Assembly (NCBI GenBank): GCA_039602395.1
Contig: JBCNJP010000019.1
Location: 7,394,997-7,458,996 of the forward strand
Source: Deinandra increscens subsp. villosa
Taxonomy: Eukaryota > Streptophyta > Magnoliopsida > Asterales > Asteraceae
Reading direction: 5' to 3'
Length of the DNA: 64,000 bases
In this document: piece after piece, positions 1-11,700 of the stretch
How the letters are laid out: each line of letters starts with the position of its first letter
Numbering within the stretch: the first letter of the stretch is position 1
Program-made: the position numbers and the translations under genes
Notes under the pieces: generated by a model
Told to the model about the DNA's origin: nothing
The model's input: the letters and a program-made list of their open reading frames with translations, nothing else
Databases searched by the model: none

Positions 1-1
1 C

Positions 2-3000
2 CTAAACAAGTCTCTCTTGAAGAGCCCAGAGTTGGGGAGTGATGTAAAACCGAATAATAATGTAGTAAACAACGGCGAGATTAGGGCTGTATTTACAACA
101 AGACATCAAGAATTGGGTCTCAGTTGTGGTAAGAAAGCGAAGGAGGTTGTGGCAGGGTCGGGTCAACCGCCTGTGGTCAATAAGCAAGTATGGCAAAGTG
201 GGGAGATTTATACATTGGACCAGTTTGAATCTAAATCCAAGACTTTTGCTAGAAATCAATTGGGTATGATTAAAGAAGCTTCTCCGTTGGCTGCAGAGTC
301 ACTTTTCTGGAAGGCAGCATGTGAAAAACCTATATATATTGAGTATGCTAATGATGTGCCGGGTTCAGGGTTTGGTGAACCAGTGGGATCGTCTAGTTTT
401 TTGCGTAAGCATAGGAGGAGGAGAAGGACGTTTAGTAGATACAGTAAAGATTGTTCTGTTATGACGGAACAAGTAGATGATAAAACCGACAGTTTTGACA
501 ACCAGAAATGTGAGTCTGTAAGGTGTAGCCCTAGCTCTTCGGTAGATATGTTAAAGAAAGATGCCGATTCACTGAATAATCTGTCAGATAGTGTTCCCAG
601 GCAAAAGGGTTCGGATGATCATGAGATTGAAGGCACTTCTGGATGGAAGCTTTCTAATTGTCCTTGGAATTTACAAGTAATTGCACGATCACCTGGATCT
701 CTTACACGTTTCATGCCAGATGATATTCCAGGTGTCACATCTCCTATGGTGTATATTGGCATGTTGTTCAGCTGGTTTGCATGGCATGTTGAAGATCATG
801 AGCTTCACAGCTTAAATTTTCTTCACATTGGATCTCCTAAAACATGGTATGCGGTACCTGGGGATTATGCATTTACATTTGAGGAAGTAATTCGTTCAAA
901 GGCTTATGGTGGAGGCATAGGCCGATTAGGTATGGAAAATCCTTACCCTTTTATATTTTTATTGTATTTTTCTTACAAAAAGCTCTGTGCAGGATGGATG
1001 CTTATTGCCTATTTTGTATCTGAATTACATTGGCAACAATGGAGGCTACATTTAAGTTATATATATATTTTTTTGGCAAAAAGATCGTAATGTATGGGTT
1101 AAGATACGAAGATTATATACTTGTTGATAAATTTTAGTCGTCAGTTACAAACATAAATAACTTGATTATTAAACCAAAGAGAAAAATTACTACCATGAAC
1201 CTTATAGTTTAACTTCTAATACGAAGTGACTCTTAGGATGACATTCCTCTTATTACAAGATTGCTTGATACCAAGAAAATTGTGTCAACATAAAGGGTTT
1301 CATAGCAGTTCTCACTGCAATTTGTAACGCACTGTCAATTTTGTTAAACAGCTGCACTTACACTCTTGGGAGAAAAGACTACTCTTCTATCACCTGAAAC
1401 TGTTGTTGCATCTGGTATTCCATGTTGCAGGTATGCTACTCTTTGTTGAAGATCTATGCTTTTGTCTCTCTCTTCATTCTTTTTTGTTATGGACAGAATT
1501 GTTAACTTCTTATGGATTATAGCAGTAATTATTTAAAAGATATACTGATATAGTGGTAAATGGTCTAGATTTGTGACGTTCTACTGAAATTTTCTCCCCT
1601 TCTTTTAATATATACACAGATTAGTGCAGAACCCTGGTGAATATGTAGTGACATTTCCAAGGGCTTACCACATAGGTTTTAGTCATGGTATTTTTTTTTT
1701 TTGTGCTCAGTTTGTTTCCTTTTTTATTTTTCAACTAAATACTTGATATTGTATATATTTGTGGACTCAATTATAATGTACCTTTTTAATAAGGTTTTAA
1801 TTGCGGGGAAGCTGCTAATTTTGGAACTCCAAAATGGCTTTCGGTAGCTAAGGAAGCTGCAGTACGCAGAGCTGCAATGAATTTTCTTCCTATGCTTTCA
1901 CATCAACAATTGCTTTACCTACTAACAATGTCATTTATCCCTAGGTCAGCTAAATTTATTCCTTTTACATGATTATTATTTTGAACTGAAAGCATGTAAC
2001 CATCAGGGTATAATATTCTGTAAATGTTCAAATGCCAGAGTGCCTAGATCCTTGCTCCCTGGAATACGGAGTTCTCGTTTGAAAGATCGCCAAAAAGAAG
2101 AACGCGAGCTTTTGGTTAAGAAGGAATTCATCAATGACATTTTAAAGGAAAATAAATTATTAAATTGTATTCTTCAGAAAAATTCAAGTTACCATGCAGT
2201 CCTGTGGGATCTTGATTCCCTGTCACCGTCTGTTATTAAAGAATCTGATGTCACCAATATCGAAAATGTTCAAATTCCAAAAGAAGATCATTATATGGAT
2301 TCCGAGACACTTGTTCATATAGAAGATGATGACATGTCGAGTGATTTCCAAACCGATTCTGGGACATTACCTTGTGTGGCTTGTGGCGTTCTTGGTTACC
2401 CTTTTATGTCTGTTATACAACCATCAGCAAAGGTGGTTATAGATGATGCAACCATCACGGGTCATGGTCTTGTTCAGGCCCATCGGATTGAGACTAAATT
2501 AGTTAATGTTGATGAAGGATGGAATACGTCTAATGGGTATTTAAGACCCCGCATATTTTGTTTAGAACATGCTAGTAAAATTGAAGAGCTGTTGGACTCT
2601 ATGGGTGGAGCAAAGCTTCTTATAATATGTCATTCAGGTGATCTCTTGAAAAAATATAATATTGAGCTGGAAACTGAATATTTTTCTTTTATTTTTACAT
2701 TTTCTTTAATGATTTAAAATATTTAGCTGAGTTTTTACTTTCTCTGTTCTTTTGTAGATTTTCAGAAAATTAAGGTACAAGCTTCAACCATTGCAGAGCA
2801 GATTGGTAGCACATTCAGATATAATGAGGTTCAATTAGATGATGCAACTCGAGATGATTTGAACCTGATAAATCTTGCAATTGACAATGAGCAAGAAGAA
2901 GGTGAATCTGTAGAAGACTGGACAATCAAATTGAATGTTAATCTTCGCCATTCTGTTAAACTCAGGCCTAAATTATCAACCGACAAGATACATCATGCTT

Positions 3001-4253
3001 TGTCTTTGACTATGGATTCATTATTTGTTGACACAATCCCCACTTCAAGTGTTGGCTCGTGTGCAAAGATTCTTAAGTGGCTAGCTACAAAATCCCGCTC
3101 AAAAACAAAGTCAAAACGTTCGATCAAGAAATTGTCGAAGCCTTTTTCTGGGGAAAAAGAGGTGGAGTTCAAAGAGAAGTTGTCTGAAGCTCAAACACTT
3201 AAAAAAGAAGGGGGTTTAATTCAGTATTCAAGAAGAATCTTTAAGTCAAAACCACAAGATCCAGTAAACAATTTTAGCAAAGATACAAATGAGGTTGGTT
3301 TATCGGTTTCTGGTGATTTATCAACTCTTGGAAAGTCCGTTATAGATGCTAAAACACACGCTTTGATGGAAAGGGCAGGAGGTGCCGAGGCATGTGCTGC
3401 TACTAGTGAAAATGATGGAATCGAAAAAGATGATATAAATGAAGAAACCAGCATGCAAAATGAAAATAGTGTTGTGGTAACCGAAAACAATTGTGTAGAG
3501 CAGAGCAATGATGAAGATGGTTTGATGCAAGAAGAGCCTGAATTGACCAAGATGAGCGGGTCCTCTGCTGATGAACGTTTAACTGATTCAAACGGTGGGG
3601 TAAAGAGAATCGATGACGGTTCCCCTGCTTCAAGTTCAACAAGTGGAAGTAAAAGGAAGAGAGAATTGGAGTTACTGCAAACAGTTGAAAAATCCACTTT
3701 TGATGGATTTATAAAAAGCCCATGTGAAGGATTGAGACCTAGAGGTGGTAAAGAGTTGCAAAAAGTTGGGATATCTATCAACACGAAAACAATCCCTGAA
3801 AAACCCACCATGAAATCAAAAGTACCCAACGTCACAGGAAGACCCGCGAAGCAAGCGAAGGCTTCCAATGCAAGAATCCCTGATAAAAGCGAACACAGGG
3901 CCCACAAGTGCAATCATGAAGGTTGCAAAATGAGTTTCAAGACTGAAACCGAGCTAAGCTTGCATAGAAAGAACAGATGCCCCCATGAAGGGTGTGGAAA
4001 GAAATTCAGTTCACACAGATATGCAGCGCTCCATTTACGAGTCCACGAGGATAACAGGCCTCTAAAATGCACTTGGAAAGGTTGCAAGATGTCATTTAAG
4101 TGGGCCTGGGCGCGGACTGAGCACTTACGGGTACACACCGGAGAGAGACCATACCAATGCAAGGTTGAAGGGTGCGGGCTTACGTTCAGGTTTGTTTCTG
4201 ATTTTAGCCGACACAGAAGGAAGACTGGGCATATTGTAAATGTAAAGTCCTGA
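2..4253 (+). CDS. ELF6: ELF6-type JmjC histone H3K27 demethylase, 5'-truncated by window edge
   Basis: Visible exons are 2-929, 1352-1430, 1620-1687, 1794-1944, 2039-2637 and 2758-4253 (1106 residues, in frame throughout). The frame is open to the window edge, so the start codon and the JmjN domain lie upstream; the TTG at 17 is not a start. The JmjC core shows the Fe(II) ligands His (785-787) and Glu (791-793) in WHVEDHELH and the distal His in GFSHG (1684-1686). After a helical region with a cysteine motif (PCVACGVLGYPF) comes a long low-complexity acidic/serine stretch. The C-terminus carries four tandem C2H2 zinc fingers (about 3905-4240), which target REF6/ELF6 proteins to DNA. ELF6 in Arabidopsis removes H3K27 methylation and affects flowering and brassinosteroid responses. 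The text IYIEYANDVPGS and the basic stretch after it fit ELF6 better than REF6. The exon structure is intact, so the gene is probably functional. Confidence 0.93.
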
Positions 4254-4700
4254 AATCGTCTGTTCTAGCCAGGGGTAGTTCCGTTAATCAGCATTTGTGA
4301 AATACGAGTGGCGCGGGTTTGTTGGTAACAAAGGAGGAGTGAAGTATTATGTGCAAGTTAGTGTAACCTTTTTTCTCTTTTTCTTTGTAAGTTTATTTGT
4401 TCGGTTAGGGTTAGAATGGTAACAAAGCTGATGCATTTAGCAGTTCAGGATTCAGATTCTTTTGTTGAATTGCTTCTGTGTAAAGTTTGATATTTTCAGC
4501 CTAGTGAATTTCATTTCTTGATAAAATGAGTGACGATATGATAATAACGAGACGCATCCAAAACTAAACTAAGTTTCACATGATCAGAACCATAGACGTG
4601 TGAAACCAAAAACAATTTACTGAATCATTACTTAATTATAATATGTTTGCAAGGTGTCCAAGGATATTATAGGTGCTGTTAATACAGACGAATAGCAAAA
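4254..4700. other. ELF6 3' UTR and spacer before tRNA genes
   Basis: No open frame of note. The first part after the stop is T-rich and probably transcribed 3' UTR (AATAAT/ATAATAA-like sites near 4540). Nothing else recognised. Confidence 0.5.
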
Positions 4701-4774
4701 GGCCCATTAGCTCAGTTGGTTAGAGCGTCGTGCTAATAACGCGAAGGTCGCAGGTTCGAGACCTGCATGGGCCA
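4701..4774 (+). tRNA. tRNA-Ile (anticodon AAT)
   Basis: A 74-nt cloverleaf with no intron. Acceptor arms GGCCCAT/ATGGGCC pair perfectly and the discriminator base is A. The A box is TAGCTCAGTTGGT, the anticodon loop CTAATAA gives AAT (read as IAU), and the T arm is GCAGGTTCGAGACCTGC. This is the standard nuclear cytosolic tRNA-Ile of plants. It is identical to the copy at 4842-4915. Confidence 0.96.
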
Positions 4775-4776
4775 TC

Positions 4777-4781
4777 TTTTT
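4777..4781 (+). terminator. Pol III T-run terminator of first tRNA-Ile
   Basis: Five Ts begin three bases after the tRNA 3' end, the usual RNA polymerase III stop. The same TCTTTTTATTTGTA follows the second copy. Confidence 0.75.
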
Positions 4782-4841
4782 ATTTGTAAATTTTGGCTTT
4801 TTGCTAAAGCCATTAGTAAGTGCTATAAAGAAGAATCAAAT

Positions 4842-4915
4842 GGCCCATTAGCTCAGTTGGTTAGAGCGTCGTGCTAATAACGCGAAGGTCGCAGGTTCGA
4901 GACCTGCATGGGCCA
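4842..4915 (+). tRNA. tRNA-Ile (anticodon AAT), second tandem copy
   Basis: Same 74-nt sequence as the gene 141 bp upstream, with all arms and both internal promoter boxes intact. The downstream TCTTTTTATTTGTA is also shared, while upstream sequence matches only loosely, so this looks like a local tandem duplication. Confidence 0.96.
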
Positions 4916-4917
4916 TC

Positions 4918-4922
4918 TTTTT
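4918..4922 (+). terminator. Pol III T-run terminator of second tRNA-Ile
   Basis: Five Ts directly downstream of the second tRNA, as for the first. Confidence 0.75.
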
Positions 4923-5765
4923 ATTTGTATTGTCGGCGGACCATTTTTTGCCGCAGGAAATATGTCAAACTAAATACGACAGCCAACATGAGGCCATGAG
5001 GGTACTAAAAGTCGGTTAGTTAATGTTTTGTTTGCCACCACTCAAATTAAGTATGAACAGAGTTGAAGGATAAATATAATTTTTAATTAAACTATAAGAA
5101 TGATTATAAAAAATGATTAAAAAACAAGGGGTCTATGGGTTTCAACACCATTGATGTAATGAAAATTTTGCTTCGTCTATACTATACTGATTTACGACGC
5201 TATTTATAATATAGTTAAGAAAACAGTTTTAAGAAACTATAACCAAAGTCATTTTGGAAACCAACAAAATAAACCAATTATCAATTTGAAGAAACAAAAG
5301 TAAAAACCAAAACGGGCATTAAAACAAGCGATTTCAACCCAAGAACTCAACATACACAGATAACACAAACAAATCACATGAAACACATACATCCAAACTT
5401 ACAATTAAAAACGTAAACCCTAAGCAATTCCTGAAAATGTAACGTCTGTACATAATTCAGTATGCATATTCCTCACAAGTTCCCCAAAAACGGTGACAAC
5501 TACAAACACCAATCTCACATGATGATAATCAATTTAGTATACAGGTCATATTGACGTGTTGAACACAAGCTACAGATTAAGCTTCAGGAGTCGAGTCTAT
5601 GAAAGAGAGTTCATAACCTTTTAAGATGCGAAAGAAAATTCTTTAATTTACTATTTTTATAACACAATAATTCCTTAACAGAAGTTGCAGACAAACTAAA
5701 GAATGATGTGTCCAAAATTGCCCCTGCATGTTTTTAGCCCACCCAAATTTCTTCCCATCATCACA
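4923..5765. other. intergenic; includes URB1 3' UTR
   Basis: AT-rich sequence with no coding signal. The part from about 5400 to 5765 is probably the 3' UTR of the minus-strand gene that ends at 5766. Confidence 0.45.
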
Positions 5766-8700
5766 TTACATAGTCTCTCCATCAAGACTTCTTTCCCATC
5801 TAAACACACCTGAATTTTCCAACTCAAAATCTGAAAGAAAGTGCGAAAGTGAAGACTTCTTCCCAAGAACATTTGAAACCGTCACTAAAACACTCTCGCA
5901 CGCCTGAAGCTCGTCTACAGAACAACTATTGGTTGAAGGATCTGCCCATGGTTCGTCAAATGACCTGTTCAAAAGAATTATTTGTTAGAACCATAAATAT
6001 TAACTCATCATGCATACATGCAAATTAGAAGCTAAATATTTACAGCACACACAAGAGTGAGAACTTACCATCTCCACAAATGATTTGCTTCAGCGGGGCA
6101 GTGTATTCTGGATAGCAAAGATGTCAAAGTACCTCCTTTAACAGGCAGTGCATCTGATCCAGCTCCGAAAAGATTTAAAAAGTTTCGAAAAATAAGTAAG
6201 AATAATGATATTAAACAAATAACAGTCATATGATAAGCATACCTGTGTGTGAAGAATCAGGCAAGAGTAGCAAACAAAGTGAACTAACAACAGATGTAAA
6301 CATTTGACATTTCCTCCCAACAATCTGGTGAAGATAATATATAGTAGCAGCTAATAGTTCTTCTGAGTCAGATGCCACCCGATTTACTGACCATTCTGCT
6401 TCCAGATAAGATTGCAATGTTTCCGGAAACGAGTTTTCAAGATTACATTTGGGTTGCACAGATTGCTGTGAGGGCATTGCTAAAATTACTGAAGCAATCA
6501 ACCACCGTAAAAGCTTTATTATCAATGATTCATTGGTTTGTTCATCAGATTTTTTAGATTGAAGTGCAACAGTGACCATCCAAAGCACAAACGTTTTCAG
6601 CTTTTCACAGTCCTGAAAGAAAAACACACATCAATTCAGCCCCGTTCAACCAAATAATATGATCAATCAAGAAATACATGGTTATAGTAAAAAATTTGAT
6701 AGCTTACCATGGTGACTAATTCTGGTTGGGGAGTGCTCATAAGTACAACTTTCAGTCCTGATTCTGCATTACAGTTTACGTCAAAGGCTTGGGATAATTC
6801 AAATAGACCTTCAACCGAAAAGGTGAAATGTGGTTGTAGCACATCACTTTTCTGTGATATTTTTAATGTTGAAGAAATTATGTCCAAAACTGAATCAACC
6901 AAGTGAGTTTCTCTCATAAGGTCCATGTTTTCAACAAATAACGCATATAAATGACATGAAATTTGTGTCAGTTGCTCCACAGAACGTGCTTCTAACCACT
7001 GACTTGTGTTCCTTGAGGTGACAACACTGTTTATTACCTACATTAAAAAACAGGAACTAAGTTAAAAGTAGAAAGAATCGTGATAAATAAACAATCATTT
7101 GATAATATATAACACTGTATATGAAATGATAAAGTTTTTACCTCTAGAATTGCTGTAAGTTGGGACAGTAAAACACCCTTCTGTTCTTGGTATGTACTTC
7201 CACTGAAGTTTGAAACAAGAGATGATGACCATGAAATTACACCACAGTGTTCAATTAAATATCTAGACGTCTTATCAAATTTCATAGATTTCTTCACAAT
7301 CTGCAGCACAAAGTGGCATTGGTATCAAAATTATAATTATAATACAATATAAGCAGAAACTGTAGCTAATATGATACCTGAAGGATTAATTCTCTTGACT
7401 GATTATCAGAGAGAGGACAACTATAAAAACTAAGCAATTTCTCTAAAATTGAGCTCCTGACATAAAGCTGAGCATCGTCTTCTATATTTAGGCCAGAATA
7501 TAGTAGGCGAAGGATCCATATCCTGTCTGACTTAAAATTAGCTGAGCTACTCCAAAGAAATTCATCAAAGAATGATATTATCTGCAAGATAATGAAGACA
7601 GATAATTATTAATTGAAAATTAATTTAAATAAGAAGAGAGAGAGAAGGCAACATTTGACGCCTTTAACCTTGGGTTTCATAGGGGAGTGCAAAAGAATTC
7701 TACTTATAGATTTGTAATTATCATTTGCCGGATCCAATACTAATACTGAAGCCTCTGCAGCAAATAAAGCATGTACAGAAGGAATTCTCTGCCATTCCTC
7801 TGATATACCATTTTTCACATGTGTCAGCAATGGCCAAAGTCGATTGGCTTCTTTTCTCTTTTGACTTTCCTGACAAGATAACCACCATAATGAAGTAATG
7901 AACAGATATTAGAAATGATTGAACTTGACTAAAATTACATTACTAACCTTTAATGATTCCGTGAATTTTGCCAGAACCTTGTATCCTAATTTTCTGATGT
8001 CATCATCAGGTGAGGATAAACTAACAAATGCAACAGCTAGCAGACCTAAACTTGAATATTCGACAGGTTCGATGTAATCAAGGGACAAACCATGCAATGA
8101 CATCCGCAAGATGAAAACTGGATCATAGATCTGTAAATTGCAACAACGAACTTATAAAGAACTATAAATAAATACATGCTTAAGAAGAAGAAAAAAAAGT
8201 AGAGAAGTTTTTGGCCCAATTATGAAATTTTGCTATAGGGGAACAGGCAACAATTTGAAATTTGTATAAACTCTAAGTTTAATGCATTTAACTCTCCATT
8301 TTATTCAAACTTTTAGATTATAGAAATAATATTGATAATGTTAATTATAAGCAACATGATAAATATCTCTATTTTTGGAAAAAATGTACAAAGAAGTGCA
8401 GGTCACTCTAACCCAACCCAATGTAGGCTTCTTTTGACCTGCATTACAAGCTGAACTATTTCAATCGGAATCTGTTACCGCCATCTACTGCAGAAAAAAA
8501 GATAGTACCTCACTCACATTTCCAGCATTGTCATCTGGAAGCTTGTTAGATGATAATGCTACTGAGTCTATATGTCTGTCATAGGGAAAATGAAGAACTG
8601 TAGCTGCACACTTTCTGGGGTCAACTGGAAGGTTTTCTCTGAACTGACTCTTCCTGCGTATTTCCGTTTCATCCATGTCGTTAGCAGGCAAGTCCTGTTC

Positions 8701-11700
8701 TCTCTCCCGTGCTTTTCTAACTCTTGTAGCAGCAGTTCCCCACAGATAATCCATGTCAGCAATATAACTAGAGTCTGATTCACCACTACAGTCAAGTACT
8801 TGCATGATCTTATAAATCTCCAGGTCCTTTTCACTTACAGTAGCACTATAAGACGAGAGAAGCAAGTACAGCAATTCTCTAGCATTTATCCCGAAATCTT
8901 CTTCAAAACTGACACTACCCGACTGAGCCCAGAAATTGCACAACACCCCAAGCAATTTAATAATTTCCAATTGGTTCTTGTACATCTCAGATGGGTGTGA
9001 TTTGTCCACTTTGACAAACGTAAGTGATCTTAAAATACTGGACATGGGTCTAAAAATGATCCCAAATTGTAAAGAACTTGAAGAATTGTAGGCAGATTGA
9101 ATGGTGGATGCAAATTGAGAATGAGCTAACAGCAGCTGAGGAATCCGACTATGTAATGACTTGTCTTTTTCTGCAAAAGTTAAAATAGTTCGAAGCATGT
9201 TTAGTGTTGCAGGATCCTCAAATCTGTGACGGAGACAAGATATTACAATCTGTTCTAGATTCATAAGAGAATCTGATTTTGTTTCTGAATTTTTATGCAT
9301 CTCTGTTCTAACTTCAACAAAAATCCTCAAGATGAAGCTTTCCAAAACCCTAAACAATGCCCATTTTGTGTCTTCAACTTCCGATTGGAAATTCAACTTT
9401 ATAGGGAACTTTTTGACAATTAACCGCCATGTGGACACCAATGAATTTATGAGCGTTACACTTCTTAAGTAATATTTGTTCGATATTTTTTCTGACGATG
9501 AAAATAACAGTGTCTTGCAAAGAAGTACCTTTGTGACTGCCTTCATAATAAGGTTCAAAGATTCATCAATTGAGTAATGATCAATTTCAAAATCATTACA
9601 TTCCAGAAGATTATCAGTCCCTGATGGAATAATGGAATCAATTAACTTCAATCGTTTGCTTGGTTTAACAGTGGTCCCATTTGACACAAGATGACGCTTC
9701 ATGACGTCAAGTGATTTCCCAAGAAGACTATTGTTGAAAAGATCAAACATGTCGTCCACCGTTGAAGGCACATATTTGTCAAGTTTTATTTGAAATATGT
9801 CTCTAGAAACAAAAGTCTTCCAATTAGAGAACCCGTTGAAAAATATTTCCCAATACAAAGAGCATATGCTTCTAACATGCTTGTCACACTTCTCCCCGTG
9901 TCTCATGGAGACAAAATTCAAGAATGATAAAGCAGTTGGCAAAAACAAAATCATTAAATCTTCATCACATGTTCCAACTAAAGATTGGTTCACGATCTCC
10001 ATAAATGGGTTTGCAAAGAAAGATAAATGGAGGAGACTCGATTCTGTTAAATGAAACAATATTTGAGTCCTAATCAAGCTCGTTCTTTGAAAGCAATTTG
10101 AAAGCAAACTCATGGGTGTGCTTGCTATTACACGTGACATAGCCATGTGATTTAGAAGAGATTGAGGAGTTTGACGTTCACCATTATATTTACTTGCAAT
10201 CTTAACAGCTTTCAGCAAGCAAAGATCTGCAACAGCTAAATCAGAACAAGAGGCGCTTTCAACTATGTGAAAATACACTTCCTCAAATAGAGCGACATCA
10301 AATTCTTGTATGCCACTAAAAGACAACAAGAAATCAAATGCACAACCAGCAATGTTCAATCCAACACAGAGAGCAGAGATCTTATAAGATTCAAGAACAG
10401 AAGATTCATTTAGGTTAATTCTGGAAAACATCCAATGAACCAATTCAAGCAGTTCCTGAGGGGGTATGAATCGAATCAAAGTGTGAAAAGAAAATAATGC
10501 TGGAATTATAAGCGATGGATCTTTGGACTCTATGAACTTATCAAACCTGTTCTTTAGCATCACGGTCAACTTCTGAAGAAGGCACTTGAAAACTTTTGCA
10601 GCCTGCTTATTCGCATCATTGCTAAAGGCGAACTGGTTACAAAATGTTTCTAGTACCAGTAGGATATGATAATCGGTTATATGAACTCCTTCTCGTGCTA
10701 ACCCAAGAAAACTATCTGTTGGTTGGTCAAGAATGTTGACATTTAGTTCTTTGATAACAGATAACGGGCTTTCTAGAGCACCTATAACTGCAGGATGGCA
10801 GAAAATGGTTTCAGCAATTTCTTGGGCATAATGATTGGCTGACGCATGTGCCAACATGCTCTTTATGAGGACAAAACAGATTTCAGAAATCTGTACAAGT
10901 TTTCCCACTGGTTCATTACTGTAGGAGGATTGTATGTGATAAAACCAGAATAGCACATGGCGGAAAGTGCAAACAAAATTATCAGAAATCTCGTTCGACA
11001 GCTTATCCAAGAGCAAGTCTTGAAGTTCTGATGACTCGGATAAATACGAGCTTTCGATGCTTATAATAGCTGGCAACAGCACATATAATGGAGCCCGCTT
11101 CAGAAAATAAGAAAAGGCTTCAGAATTGTTCTTTGGATCCATGCTAGAAAAATCGACCCGTCCAATACCCGTAAATGAAAACTCAGGCCAAGACTTGCAA
11201 ATATGGTTAAGAAAATTTCTTTCAAGAAAGCAGATAGACAATAGGATAGAAAAAGGAACCCCGTTTAGGTTACGTGAAATCGATATAACTGCTGGGAAAT
11301 GCTGCAATATTAGATCAGGTGAAGCACATAGCATAGACAGTGAAAAAGCTGTTGTTATCCCAGCACCATGCTCACTCTCTGCTAGACTTGTTACTTCATT
11401 TAGAAGATTTACAAAAGAGTCATCATGAAGGCCCATTTCTTTATCAATTGAAGAAAACATGCCAATTCCTTTATCTGTAATACTACTTGAAAACTGCAAT
11501 AAACTTTTTAGTGGCCTCCACTCACATAAATCACTATTAATATCCTTGAGTCTCTCGGATAATGAAAGGCATATTAGAGATGATAGCAATCCAGCCTCTA
11601 CCTGCAGAAATAAGATCTTACTAACTATATATATGCATAATTAATAAAAGAATAAACATATAGAAGAGGCTGTAAACCTACATACCTGAGTTTGCAAGAG

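Noticed and set aside
3221..3913. 230-residue minus-strand frame
   Set aside because: Antisense shadow of the serine/acidic-rich ELF6 exon; no start context and no similarity.
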